A model generated the notes under the pieces. That model made no database searches. It worked only from the letters and a program-made list of their open reading frames with translations, and was not told the origin of the DNA. The position numbers were made by a program, and so were the translations under genes. Below, one piece after another: positions 10,580 through 22,424 of a stretch of DNA of 64,000 bases (the first letter of the stretch is position 1; each line of letters opens with the position of its first letter). The DNA is from Parelaphostrongylus tenuis (taxonomy: Eukaryota > Nematoda > Chromadorea > Rhabditida > Metastrongylidae). Where the stretch lies: assembly GCA_019055375.1 (NCBI GenBank), contig JAHQIW010005550.1:48763-112762 (forward strand), given 5' to 3'.

Positions 10580-11735
10580 TGCTTTGTGATAGACTTGCAG
10601 TCTTTGGTTCCGTGGCCTTTATAAAGATTTCACGACCAAAATATCTTCATTCTACAACAATATTACTATTGTCGTAAGAAGAGGGGTTCAACAAGGCGAT
10701 ACAGTTTCGCCGAAACTATTCACTCACTGCCACTCTCTAAAATGTCATGCGAACATTAGAATGGGACGATATGGGAGTGAAAATTGACGGTCGGCAAAAA
10801 ACCATCTTTGTTTTAATATAATTCCAAAAAAGAATGATTTAAGCTCAAAAAGGGGTTGGTACGCCAGGGTCATACACCGGTGTTTCGGAGGTTCGTCCTC
10901 CTCGTCTTTGTTTTGCTGATGATATCGTCCTCACAACACCAAGCATCAGCCAAGCGGAATGAATGTTGATCGATTTCGACAAACGCCTGTGGAAGGATTG
11001 GTCTTCAACTAAATCTAACAAAACCGATGTTCATGAGGAACGGATGGGTTTCGAATGCCCCATTCACGCTCAACGGAACGAACACCTCCGAATGCTCCAG
11101 CTATGTCTATCTGGGTCGTGAAATCAACAAGATAAACGACCTAGCTCCAGAGTTGAGCAGGAGGAAACGAGCTGCTTGGGGAACGTTTGAGAGCATCGAA
11201 GATGTGTTGAAGAAGACAAAGAACATCCGACTCCGTGCTCACCTTTTCGACTCGACGATTATCCCAGCCCTAAAGTATGCAGCAGAAACCTGGTCGCTAC
11301 GTAAGCAGGATGAACATTCACTTGGCGTTATTGAAAGCTTAGTCGAAAGGTCGACGTTAGGAGTATCCCTTATCTCGCAAGTGAGAGAAAGCATCCGAAG
11401 TTCCGACCTACGTCAACGATTGAAGATCAGAGACGCCGTTCTACAAGCCAAGATATCGAAAATAAGGTGAGTGGACAGGTGATGCGCTTCAACGACAACC
11501 GATGGACGAGAGCCGTTACCGACTGGATTCCTCGGGACATCACACGCTTTACATGAAGGCCACCGAGCCGTTGATCCGATTTCTTCACAAAAGGTATAGA
11601 AGAAAAATATGATGCTCAGCGAATCTCTAGAGCGAGGAGGACCCACTGGGCTATTATTGCACGTGAAAGGGAAAAATGGAAGTGTTGCTGGTACTCGCTC
11701 GAGTCACTCGACGATCAACGGGATGACAGGTGATA
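10580..11735 (+). pseudogene. RTE-like non-LTR retrotransposon, reverse transcriptase 3' part, decayed
   Basis: Successive frames give RRGVQQGDTVSPKLFT near 10,680-10,730 and FADDIV (catalytic motif) at 10,911-10,930. A long open stretch from 11,027 to 11,470 has YLGREINKINDLAPELSRR and the RT thumb/connection region, then RFNDNRWTRAVTDWIPRD. The end near 11,690 reads SLESLDDQRDDR. Frameshifts and stops (for example after SQAE near 10,962 and at 11,468) make it a pseudogene. The 5' part with the endonuclease is missing. A family-H element is inserted just before FADD. Confidence 0.75.
10815..10904 (-). mobile_element. Truncated family-H element with 10-bp target-site duplication
   Basis: The 90 bp between two copies of TCTTTGTTTT (10,805-10,814 and 10,905-10,914) is family H. 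Removing it and one duplicate restores the RT reading HLCFADDIV. In element orientation (minus) it starts at CGAGGAGG, inside the hammerhead core just after CTGA, and runs through GAAACACCGGTGTATG to a 'ttttttggaattat' end. A 5' truncation plus a target-site duplication is the signature of target-primed retroposition. Confidence 0.7.
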
Positions 11736-11807
11736 TGGGTGATATGTAGCATATACGCGCATATATACACGAAAATATATTATTATGAGTTTATTTTGGT
11801 GTGTTAG

Positions 11808-12161
11808 ATGGACGTGCGAGGACTTTGCGCAGCGCTATCGGTCCTGTATTGTGATGGTCGATTTTTGTCGAGTGACGAACCGCGCATATTCGCTGAACAA
11901 GCTTTTCATGAACATCTTCAAGTCAGTCTAGCTTTTTTCCGTGAAAGTGTTCTACAGCTTGATTGTCATTTTGTACGCGGCAGATATGCTTTTCGAAAGA
12001 CAAAAATTAATATCCGCATTGAGGACGTCTCATTGCTAGAACGTATACGTACCGAAGCTCTCAGTGTGCCGGTTAGAAAGATCCAATTATGTTGGTGTGA
12101 ATATGTTGCGCGGAGAAGAAACTTGGCTTTGAGGAGGAGTCCTCTTACAGATCAAATTTGA
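11808..12161 (+). CDS. Unassigned 117-codon open frame
   Basis: The frame starts MDVRGLCAALSVLYCDG and ends RRRNLALRRSPLTDQI. It follows the RTE relic by about 70 bp and has no recognised domain, signal peptide or membrane segment. No splice partners could be argued. It could be chance, an exon fragment or part of the retroelement's 3' region. Confidence 0.2.
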   Translation: MDVRGLCAALSVLYCDGRFLSSDEPRIFAEQAFHEHLQVSLAFFRESVLQLDCHFVRGRYAFRKTKINIRIEDVSLLERIRTEALSVPVRKIQLCWCEYVARRRNLALRRSPLTDQI

Positions 12162-12924
12162 AATTTTTGTTTCCTTCCTAAGCTAACCTATCTACCTTTG
12201 CATTATGAACGTGATGGATCACTCAGAACTGATCCAACTTCTAAGAACTCGAGGAGGTAAACTTCAGTTGTAGTTGCTACTGTGATTCAAATTAATGCTT
12301 TATGGTACTTTCTCTTCCGACCTTCTCCACCTTCACAAACTTTGCTGTCCGCTGTAAATGAATCTATTGCGGCGATCACGACGCATCGTTAAGGATATGC
12401 ATCTATTGGTACTACACTACCTCTTCTTTCAGTCTAAGCGTTATTATGATCAAAAAAATTGCCTTGTGGATCTGAGTGCCCATTAATACTATGATACTGA
12501 TGTTTTAACTTTGTTCCACACCAAAGAAAATGATGTCCATGGGCGGCTGGAATTTCGCGTTTCCACGTCCTCGATGTGCATGAGAAGAGAGCAGTTCTGG
12601 TTGTTGATACGGGAGATGGTCGAGCATAGGTAGTCGTCACGTCAAACGGGCATAATTTCAGGCAGGTTTTTTTCCAAATCTATTGATGTTCAGCTAATAT
12701 AACTCGCGACTGCGACATAGTGATCGCAGAAGAATTTGTATAGCAACTTCCGCACAGGTTTGTTGCTATTTCCTCCACTCTTTCGGCTCACGACTGCCAA
12801 CTAGCAGTTTCGACCATGTAGGAAATTCATATTACAGATGAGCGCATTTAAGTTCTTCAATCGTGTCAATGAGACAAGTCCACCGATCAAGCGTCAACCA
12901 TTCGAAAACGGCATTCAACCACTT
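12162..12924. other. Anonymous sequence
   Basis: No supported feature. Confidence 0.35.
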
Positions 12925-13245
12925 GTTGTGATCATTGTAGAACGTTGTCGTTGACTATTGTCAAACCGTTGGCGCTGAATGCTGGTTTGTCGTCGAAGTG
13001 CGGTCTGTATTGCCATGGATCGGAAGCATCCAGCACGCGGCGGGGCTTTACAATGAGCCATGCCTGCTCGCTATTGAGGGTAAAGCATCCAGTCCCGTAT
13101 TTAATCAGCCTTCCTCCTTACGTACATGGAAGCCCATGGCCCGAATCATGTATGCTAAACCACTGGGGCCACCCTCCGTGAAACTTTCACGGAGAAGATA
13201 TGACAAGATCTCGCGCTCCGTGGCTTAGTATCGTGCTCCACGGTC
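12925..13245 (-). pseudogene. Unidentified coding relic with a frame break
   Basis: On minus, 13,235-13,108 reads ILSYLLRESFTEGGPSGLAY then MIRAMGFHVRKEEG and a stop. A one-frame shift at once continues as LIKYGTGCFTLNSEQAWLIV, VKPRRVLDASDPWQYRPHF and FSANGLTIVNDN before a stop near 12,945. The composition is protein-like over about 85 residues and unlike the flanks. I do not recognise the family. The shift and stops suggest a decayed exon or transposon piece. Confidence 0.35.
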
Positions 13246-13445
13246 ACTGACGACTGTACAGCGCAATTGCGCCAATTTCAAAAGATGGCTCAGCACTGAC
13301 GGTCGTGTCACTCCGCTGTTCCTGCTGCAAATCTCCCACTTCTTGTGCTCATTACCTTTTCTCTTCTATTCCTGTCATATACTTCATCCTCATTAATCCT
13401 CTCGTGCCGTTGTTTCACTCCAGTGTGCATTATTACACATAAACA

Positions 13446-13745
13446 GAGTGCATCTGGCGCAGTGGTTAGAGGTGCTCTGCGTCGCACACGAGGTCAATGG
13501 TTCGACCACGCGCTCGTGGTTCACCAAGCCATCCATCCTTCCGAGGTCGGTAAATTGGTACCAGACTAGTCTCAGACTTGTCTGGGAGGATAAACAGCAC
13601 TGACTCGGTTCAGCGGGTGGCCACCGCGAGTCATTGTAAAGGTCAAATATGCATTCAATCACCTCAAACGAAGATAAAAATTGAAGACGAATGCATGGCG
13701 CATCCCTCAGGGATTAATCAACGCCGAGAGCTTTATCTTTTTATT
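13446..13745 (+). repeat. SINE-A copy, full length
   Basis: Head GGCGCAGTGGTTAGAGGTGC and B box GGTTCGACC, then 'ggtcggtaaattggtaccag', 'tctgggaggataaacagcac', 'cattgtaaaggtcaaatatg' and the tail 'cgccgagagctttatc'. It is one of the best-preserved copies in the window. Confidence 0.75.
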
Positions 13746-14369
13746 GCACAGAACTCTTCGTTGCTCGGGATCACGTTACTGGGGGCTTACCCTTATGTCA
13801 CATGAGAAGTTTTATAGCATTCCCGTCACCTTTTCATCATATAACATCGAGTTACAAGCTTATATGGGCACCCAATGAACCACTCAATTTCTCCCCTAAA
13901 GAAATCAATTTCTTGTGAATCAATCGCACCGAAACTATTAATAGTATATCTATCTGTAATAGATATTTCAAGGTGTTCAATTGATGTGTTACTCTATCTG
14001 AGGGCTTCATGAGACTCCTATGTGATCTCATCAAAATATCGCCTATTGATGCACTAATTTCCTTCAAATCTTTCCTTTCTCTAATGTTCTGTAAATGAGT
14101 ACTATTATACTAATCTTAGTGTCTTTATCTTTCTCAGTAGAATAAAGTTCATTTTGGAGACTTCTATTGATTTCTGCTATATTGGCGCTATCTCGCTTTG
14201 ATTCATCTCTTCTAAGTTTAAGGTGGAGATTTTCTCTTAAAGACTGTCATGTTGAGACTTGCAGCATTTCTATTTCATTTTATTTTTTCCCTGAATCAGT
14301 TGAAAGAGATGGTGTCTGTTGAAAATCAATAGATCAAGCTTCTTATAACCTTTCGGTTTCCATTTACCC
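13746..14369. other. Anonymous AT-rich sequence
   Basis: No supported feature. Confidence 0.35.
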
Positions 14370-15045
14370 AACCCTCTGTTAGGCTAGCTGGCAAGGCTGG
14401 ACTGTGTGGCCCACCTCCTACGAGACCTTAACTCCAGCGTGGCAATCAGTGACTGTCCCACTGCTCTCTGCTACTCGGGACTGTGCCTATCGAGAAGAAG
14501 CTGCTGATTCGACTCGCTACCACAATACCTCGCTGTAGTTTTTTGATCTTATGTTTTTGTTTTGACCACAATATGCTCAAATCACACACCATTTCTCATG
14601 TAGTAACACTGTAACACAAACGCTAGGTATGAAGTGGACAACGATTTGTCGTGAGGGCATATTGAACTGGAAACAAATGAGTAGATCACATAGGTTTGAA
14701 ATCCCATTCTAGACTAAATTACATTAAAGACTGCCACATTGCCATTCAAAGCAAAAAAACATTGGATATGCGTTCTTACCCTATATAACCACGTTTTCTA
14801 TAAAAGGTAGTGAGATGTTAGACAAATGAGCGTTTCTGCTGTAATAATTGCCATTTTATGAAAACCCTCTTTACTAATTGGCATCAGAAAATAGCATCAA
14901 AAGAACTACAGTGAAATGTTGCGGTAGAGGATCGAATCAGCAACGTACTTCCCTATGCGTGGGTTGCCGAGCAGCAGAGAGGTCTGGGACGACCAGTCAT
15001 TGCCACGCTGGAGTTAGGGTCGCAGAGGAGGTGGAGCATACATTT
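14370..15045. repeat. Inverted repeat with arms at 14,370-14,490 and 14,945-15,045
   Basis: The left arm contains 'tccagcgtggcaatcagtga' and 'ctctgctactcggga'. The right arm is its imperfect inverse (tcattgccacgctggagtta). A third copy of the arm is at 31,190-31,320, where it continues into 'ggttcgatctcctgcccc', hinting at a tRNA-like B box. The spacer is anonymous. Confidence 0.5.
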
Positions 15046-15547
15046 CGGTCCTGCCAGTTGTCTAACTGTCTAAGACACACAAAGGACTCTTGTGTTGGCT
15101 GTTCAATGGAGAGTGCTGGGTTTCGAATTAGTCTTTAGCACACAATAATTACCAACCTAAAGCAGAATGCTCGACTTATACTGATTCGCCACGCGGGTCT
15201 TTTCACGTGAGCACGGAACAGCTCTTGGGTTATAACTGTTTATAGCAATAATAACAATAGAATAGCAGTCTGACGACATGTAGTTGGGTGAATAGATATG
15301 AAAGAAGTGTATGAATAACTGGAACACGGGGACACTGGAGCCCGCCAGCCGAAAATGGCGCCGTCCGCAAAGGGATATGTGAGCTGATGTAGTTTCCGGA
15401 GACTATGCCAATGGGCGGGTATTTTCCATTCATCATTCGCCCACATCGTTTTCTAATTGAATAAGATGTCACTTCATTGATCGCCAATTTGATTGAAAAT
15501 AGGAGGCTGAATTGTCCCTCGAACAATGCTTACACTTGGTTGTGTTT
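15046..15547. other. Anonymous sequence
   Basis: No supported feature. Overlapping minus frames at 15,230-15,526 show no domain. Confidence 0.35.
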
Positions 15548-15835
15548 TATACTGGGAACGTGTAGTGTTCGTTAGAGGGTGGTTAGAGAGGCTCTGTAAT
15601 ACACACCATATCGGTTGCTGGTTCAATCGTGCATCCCACTCTCACAGAGGTTTCCATTTTCCCGAGGTCGTCGGACTGGCACCGGGCGTTTGTGGAAAGT
15701 GTAGTTGTTAAGCTGATTCATCTGTAAGTTACCGTAAGTCATCGGATAAGCCACTTATGACTGAAGTTACCGCTATCGCTTACGGAAAGTGAACGCCTGA
15801 CGCATCCCTCAAGGATAGATTATCGCCGATTGCTT
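15548..15835 (+). repeat. Diverged SINE-A copy
   Basis: It retains 'gggtggttagagaggctctg', 'ggttcaatcgtgcatccca', 'gaggtcgtcggactggcacc', and a tail with 'gcatccctcaaggatagatt' and 'cgccgattg'. It is far more diverged than the copy at 13,446 and so probably older. Confidence 0.5.
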
Positions 15836-15914
15836 CAGTATGTACTCTGCGGAGTAAGAAAGAAATGAATTCGTAGAGGTCCTGCGCTGCGTAATCTGCA
15901 TCAAGTTTTAGAGT

Positions 15915-15965
15915 GCCACGGCCGCGCCGTGGCCGATTGACTGTGATGCTCGTCGCGGGGCGCCT
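15915..15965 (+). repeat. SINE-B head fragment
   Basis: It contains CCGTGGCCGATTG and 'tgtgatgctcgtcgcggggc', matching the first 50 bases of other SINE-B copies, then ends. Confidence 0.5.
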
Positions 15966-17080
15966 CGAGCTGACATATCATTCTTGGCTGGTTGGTAACT
16001 TACTTCCAAAGTCTTCTTTGTAGTCATATCACATTATAGATTTTTCAATATCAAGGACATGTTGAGTCTGTTTCCTCAATCAAAGCTCTCCTGGCATCCG
16101 CCTTTTGCTGTTCACCCGATTTTTCCATGAACTCCATGTTGTTCTCGCGTATTCATTTTCTCTACTTGTCACAGTGGAACACACTTGGACTTCGTTTGAC
16201 CGCAGTCGTTAAAGTATGGTAGCTAAAGACCATGGTATACAGTGAGTGCCAGCTGGCTAAGGGCAAATCTAACATAACTTCACTCTTTGCAAAGTATACG
16301 GCGTTTGGATAGCATTTCGGTAAAGTTCTCATTTGAACCTCTAGAGCGTCCCTGAATCATCGATTAGTGGCTGTAGGTTTGTATCTTGAAGCCTCTCTTT
16401 TGGCGTCTTGTGATTAGAGCCTTAGGAATTCGAGTCGAGTCTTCAAAGCAGTTGTTCTCCTCAAGATCTTGTTCTTGGTAGCTTTCGTAGCATCGGGACG
16501 AATCGAGTAGATTGGATCCCTCCATCGAATGACATATCGTCCTTGGTACTGTCATTCCTAACGGGTTTTAAACATGTTGACCTAATATCATGATAGCTTA
16601 AAAATGACGATTTTATCAATAATCTTGCTTTCTTGAAAGGCTTTCAGATTGTGCTGTATCAACAACAAAATTACGTTCTACCCTCGTAGTGATTGAATCG
16701 TTGCATGAGCGTAATAACACTTTTATTTGATTTACAAAATGAAGAGAATAAAGTTATTTGTAAAACTATAAAACAGAGTTTCTTTTACAGTTATAATCGG
16801 AAAGTCCAGAAATTTTGTAGATCGGAGAGAAAATTTGTAGTTAAATAACGAAAATTGCGCGAATCTCGCATCGTACTGCTTGCAGCGATTTCAACTGTCG
16901 CCTGAAATGGCGCGATTTTCGTAACTAGAATAGAGAATTCTTTTCGTGTTCGAACCATTTTCTAGGTTTCTGATATTCCGATATTCCACGATTTTCTCGA
17001 CACGCTCCCATGCTCGGTGCTCACAAGCCATGTGGCGTATCCGCCGAAACGGTCCACAAGTCACAGTCACAACGAAGTGT
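15966..17080. other. Anonymous sequence
   Basis: No supported feature. Confidence 0.35.
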
Positions 17081-17560
17081 GATGTAACAAACCTCCAAAA
17101 GGGCTAGAAACATTTTTGAAGGCAATATTTTTTCACTGCTATAGCGCTTGAAAGACCGTCGTTGGAAGCATGCCTACTACTAAATTTGTCGTTTTTCAGG
17201 CTACAGAAGGACTACTAAAATTTTAGTGACTATTCTCAATGCCTAGCCAAGCTAAAAGCGCGCAGCGAACGTGAAAAGTAATTCTTTGACTGATACAGTG
17301 CACTTGAAAGTTCTTTCAAAAACAATCCAACTATTCAGATTTCCGTTTCTGAAGCTATCTAATGACCATCACAAGTCCAGCGGAAAAGCCCTATTTGGCG
17401 AAAAAGGCTTCTTATAATTATGGTAGAAAAACGGTCCGTGCAGTCTTGAGAGGGTTAAACACAGCATGTAAGCTTGCTTCACATTCTGTGCAGCATTTCC
17501 CTAGAAGGCGATCTCTAACCGCTTCAAACATCTTTGGAACTCATTGAAATGTAAGATTCC
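17081..17560. repeat. Family-E-like debris
   Basis: Phrases such as 'cactgctatagcgctt', 'gctatctaatgaccatca' and 'ccagcggaaaagcc' match the interiors and ends of the E elements at 4.7, 48 and 55 kb. Boundaries could not be set. Confidence 0.35.
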
Positions 17561-17764
17561 AGTATGGCATGATTTGGAAAAAACAACCTGTGTATTCTGA
17601 AATAATGGTCACTTATATGCGTATGAATTTTGTGCTCGATGCTCACAGTATTATACACGATTTTGATTGATCTACCTGTATCCTTAGGCCTTTGTCCTAC
17701 ATTTAGCAGCCTATCATCACATCTGTGTGGATCCCAGAATTTCCTGCGTTTGATTCGCTTATTC

Positions 17765-17905
17765 CTCTTGGTCTTCCATAAAGGCTTTTGTAAACCTTTC
17801 GTCTTGAGTAATTTGAAACATCACTCAAAACTATAATCTGATAACATATTTCTTGAGCCTTTCATGAGATCTGTTGTGTGCAATTATACAGTGCAGAACA
17901 GGTGT
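17765..17905 (+). repeat. Family J fragment (half palindrome, no ribozyme core)
   Basis: It matches the left arm of the palindrome at 53,590-53,712 ('aatctgataacatatttc', 'cttgagcctttcatgag', 'attatacag'), but stops before a recognisable CTGANGA core. Confidence 0.45.
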
Positions 17906-17961
17906 GTCAACACTACAGCCTGCGGTTTTTGGTTCAAATATGTTTTAAGGTTGAGCGCAGA

Positions 17962-18108
17962 ACCCAGAAGTCGAGCCGTTGCTGACAGCTTCAATATTTC
18001 TTATAGCAAGTTGCTAGCAGGAGTTCACTGAAAAACAGGCGTTCCTGTTCTGCTAGCAAAATGCTATACGAAATATTGAAGCTGTCAGCAACGGCTCTAC
18101 TTCTGGGT
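17962..18108. repeat. Near-perfect long hairpin
   Basis: About 60 bases of the left arm (acccagaagt ... ttgctagcag) pair with the right arm (ctgctagcaa ... acttctgggt), with only a few mismatches and a loop of about 20 bases. It has no coding potential and no copy elsewhere in the window. It could be a young foldback element or a source of small RNA. Confidence 0.75.
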
Positions 18109-20587
18109 GAAAGGCCGATTCAACTCCAACACCAAGTCGGAAGTTCTAATCATCATTCAACTTTCATGGAATATAGCCGGTTTAATCAACTTCAAATGGA
18201 TACGGGACTTAGTGCGTCCTGGTGGGATGGAAGTGCCAGAATCGGTTGTTTGCACTCATTTTCTCTGTCGCAAAATATTCCGAAAGATTCCAAACCATAA
18301 TATTAGGCTGTTCAGAAGGGAATAAGACCAGAAGTAATTAGGAGATTGGAATCGTCATAAAGAGAACAGAGAGAGAAACCTAGCAGAGTCGAAAGTAGAT
18401 TCACTTGTCTACCAATATTTTGCTGACAACTCTGATGTTTTTCAGTAGCTTCAAGCGTTCTTCACTCATCGATAAAGGTTGACAAAAATTTTTGTTTTTC
18501 CAGAACGAGTGTTTCGATGCTCCTATATTAGCATTTAATGCGTCTTGTGTTCATAATTAATTAGTTTACAAACATTTTCAGGGGATTTTCGGTGGGTTCT
18601 GTGCAGCTATTGCCCTTGTCAAGTCATCTCCTCAAAAGGCGTTAGTTGGAAGGCGGCAGTTTACTAAGAAAAAAAACACTATGAGAAATCATTCAGAAAG
18701 TGATAATGGGGTCAATCACGCACAATATTGGTTATATCTTCATGTATACTTACTCAGTGACGTACTTTGTGTTTGAACATCAAAACATTCTGCTTCACAT
18801 CACCTGAGTAATCATTTCGTCTGTGTGGTAGAATTTCATCAAAACGGTGTTGGACGTTAGTGAATGGCTATCTATCTCAATAAAATACAAGATTAGACCC
18901 TAACAGGAATCCATTAAACTTCTCTGACTGTGGTGCACAACTATTAGTCATTGCTAGATTCATTATTTACAGATCATGAAGGACTGCGGCGGCTATGTAA
19001 TAATGATTTTCAAGATGGATTATTCTAATATTTTTTTCAAATGGTGGTGATAGTAATTTGTCAACCATATGATTACATTTGAACCTCTCAGCTGTGGAAA
19101 ACTATTTTCGGTCATTCCATATCAGGACATTTTAGCTGCTAAGATATATGGAAATTTTGCTTTGATTTTTGAATAATAGATCCTTTAAATTTTAATTTTT
19201 GTCGATTTTTAAGTTCTACTCGAAATTTGAATTGACTCATGGATTATCGATTTTGAAGAAAAACTGGACAGTAATGTCTAGGATTTCCACCAATGATTAA
19301 TATGTAGAGCTCGCAATTGTGTCGTCCTTTCGGGAGTCATGTTAAGCTCTATCTTTCTCATCATCATGGAATGATTTGAACGGTTGGGAAAGTGCTTCTT
19401 TGACGTGCTGTTCTCGTGAACTTAGGTATGTTCATCACTACTAAGGTCAGACAGAGCATAGAACTTTTTCGTACTTTTTACCAGAAAGAAAACGTCCTCT
19501 CGAATTGTATGGCAACTCAGCAAGTTTCTCGAAATACACAGTATAGAGTGATTGGTTTTGTTCACTGGAGATTGACCAAGTGCGTTACTTGTGCGCTCAT
19601 TATCGCTTTCTTTTTTGACAAATTGTCATAATACAAGCAAGGCGGTCGTGATTACAAAGCGTTACAAAGATTGCTTTTTTTCATGTTCGTATAATGCGTT
19701 GTCGTATTGCAGCACCTTCGCGTTAGTGTGTACAAATCTTTTCCGTTGATGTTATCGGCTTGTGCATCACTTAGATACCTTGGCCAAACATCAGTACGAG
19801 ACACTTGTGGATTAGAAATGGTAAGCGGACCTAAAAGTTCATTGTCCTTTATACTGTATCATGTTTTAATTACCCTACTAGTGCGGTTTTTCTGATTTAA
19901 CTATAGAACCAGATTGTTCATTTCATCTCCCGTTTAACTATGAAACTGCTATGAAAGAGACATTTATTTCTAGTGGTACCATGCCTTCGGAGTGGATACA
20001 TGTCTTCCTATTAAGTAAAGCTTACTTCGTCTTAGCAGTCATATTCTTTACTCAGTTACCATGTGGAAACGTTCGGATTTTTTAATACCAAATTTGCGTG
20101 AAAAGCGCTTTTCTATGACTCTCATCTTTTGATGGGAAAGCGAGAAAAGCTCAGTGCAAACGAGGTCTTGCTTAGCGTCAGAAGTCGCATCTCTAGACAT
20201 GAGTATTTTTGACAGCACGTTGAAACTTTAAGAAATTTGAGAGTGGGATAAAAAACAGAGACGCCCTGGGCATGGACAAAAAGTTCCTGGAAAGCAGCCA
20301 GAGGCTGTAAGTCAAAGAAAATGACAAGGTTGAGCGAAAACAATAACAAAACAAAGCTTGTTTTGTTAATGATTTTGCAGATTGCAATATAATGCCACTT
20401 CGGTGATTTCGCTCGAGCATTTCTCGATCGATATCAACTGCAAACTATTATTGCCGCATAATTGTCATTTCACGTGCTCTGCTTGCTCCTTTAAGTCCAC
20501 TATGGTCTCAAGATGAGTTCCTCTTCCTCGTCCAGTTCTCATCTCTACGAATAACTTTGATAAAACCACGTGTAGGTGGCTTTGAAA
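18109..20587. other. Anonymous sequence, no supported gene
   Basis: A TTTTCAG followed at 18,582 by an open stretch beginning GIFGGFCAAIALVKSS is the only exon-like signal. It has no partner exons. No repeats shared with the rest of the window were recognised over these 2.5 kb, which is unusual here. Confidence 0.35.
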
Positions 20588-20735
20588 GGCCCACTTGTAC
20601 ATCAGAGACCCCCTGGTGTTTCTTAGCGACTCCAGAGGGATGGATGGCTTGGTGATCCATTAGCATGATATCGAACTAGCGACGTTGTGTGCGACGCAGA
20701 GCACCTAATCACTGCGCCACATGTGCTCCTCTTAC
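20588..20735 (-). repeat. SINE-A 5' fragment
   Basis: Minus-strand head GGCGCAGTGATTAGGTGCTC, 'gcgtcgcacacaacgtcg' and 'tggatcaccaagccatcc'. The tail is missing. Confidence 0.6.
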
Positions 20736-21289
20736 TGGAAATATGGACTACGTCTTCTCATGGGGTAGAAGAAATTTTCTGTGAAGTGAAATCTACCCCC
20801 TTCGAAAGTAAAACGTTATCTTTCTCCATTAATAAAGGTAGTATGAAGGTCAAACCAGAATTCAAGCTTAGTATAAAAAATGATATTTTTCAAGCTATGG
20901 GATGACTGCAAGAACATCTGAGAGTAAGAAAGAACCAGGTGTCATATGCCTGCTGGAAATATGCTTCTTTTCATAGCGATGTAGTTTTCTCGTTGAAACA
21001 TATGAGAATAGACGTAATATGGAATATACAGACATTCTTTTTACTGAGATTATCTCTTTAGAAACTTTTTCAATGAACTCCATCCTTTCCTGATGATAAT
21101 GTTTCCTGAGATTTTGGTTCGATCCTCACATCCATCATCCCAGAGATGTTCAGATACGCTAACAGAGAGCTCTTTCTGCATGTCTCATGGGAAACACAGG
21201 CAGAGAGCGCAGTTGTCATGCCGTCTGCGTCTCTCTTCCCATGAGATGCGCCACTTTTCTCATGGGGCGTGACACCCCAATTACAGCAC
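20736..21289. other. Anonymous sequence
   Basis: Around 21,175-21,250 there is a local inverted motif (tctcatgggaaa / ttcccatgaga). Nothing else was supported. Confidence 0.3.
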
Positions 21290-22200
21290 CTGAGTGAGAT
21301 TTGACGTGGCGCGGCACGGTGCGAAGCGTACCGTATGGTCTTTAAGAAGGATTTGAATCTGTAGCTAGCGCCATATGTACCGATCTTTGAAAAAGTCTTT
21401 TTATAGCGCTGTAGCACCTAGAGTGTTTCAAAATTATGTTTCATATGCACTACGCGTTTTTCTTTTTCTCACTTATATTTCGCTAGACAAAGTTCCTTCT
21501 TTAAGCTGTTAGTACTCCTTCGATAGCACAAGCCTCAAAGAACTCAAAATGTGTTTTCTTAAAGAAATGCTCTTTTGATAGCGCTGTAGGAGAAATAAAA
21601 TATTTGTGTTCTATGTTTCACCGAGCAGAGCTCTTTCATTGGACTATCAAAAATCGTCCGATAGCGCAAGTTTCAATAATTCCAACAATATGCTTATTTT
21701 CTGAAAAGACCGTTTCACTGCAGTGTAGCACGGAAAATGAAATCGAGTTCAAACATAGGGCGAGATTGTTTAACGGTCAATCTACGGGCTGGGGGCGGGC
21801 AGTCGATCAATGGACTACCGCGTTAAACATGTGGAGAGCAACTTAATATTCAGTTGGGAGTTTTTTCTTCGCTTTGGAAGAAACTCCGCATAAAACGGTT
21901 GATCCAGGTAAGACGAGGTTCCCTCTACACAATCACATGTTTTTCGTGCTTTCAACATATCATACACGAGGTAAAAATGAGGGCGCGAGGCGGGTGTGAA
22001 AGTTAATTTTATCTTGTATGCTACGTTGTAAAAGGTTTTCAAGAAAAAACGGTCTTTTCAAAGAACGGCTACGTATCGCTTTAGCTGATATTTAGGCTTT
22101 TGAATGGTAACTAAAACTCGCGTGAAAATTTCTTGGTCAAAAAGGCGTCGAATATTCACTTGTCCTTTGATAATCGAAGAGAATCCGAATTTTTTGCCAA
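21290..22200. repeat. Repeat E element, decayed
   Basis: The interior 'tcatccgatagcgcaagtttc', 'gagctctttcattggactatc' and right end 'ggcgtcgaatattcacttgtc' match the E elements at 48 and 55 kb. The left end also carries 'tgacgtggcgcggcacggtgc', a block seen inverted in the piggyBac-like MITE at 58,850. Confidence 0.45.
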
Positions 22201-22244
22201 CTGAAGGAACAAGATACATGAACCATTATAGACCACCTTATTCT

Positions 22245-22335
22245 GACTTCAGTGATGCAGTGCCATCGCGGGCTCACGCTATGAGTAAAACGCGGCTCCA
22301 ATTCCTGCCTGCGGTCAATTTCGCATATCACTCAG
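22245..22335 (+). repeat. SINE-G head
   Basis: 'ttcagtgatgcagtgcca' then 'aaaacgcggctccaattcc' and 'tcgcatatcac'. It parallels 59,833-59,905 ('cctcagtagtgtagcg', 'ttttgcatatcaga'). Confidence 0.4.
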
Positions 22336-22424
22336 CATTCTTGGAAATAGGAAGCATTTATTTGTAGATGTCCTTGTTAGTGTTGACGACATAGCTTGTG
22401 AAGATATTCGGAGCCTTTCTGAGG

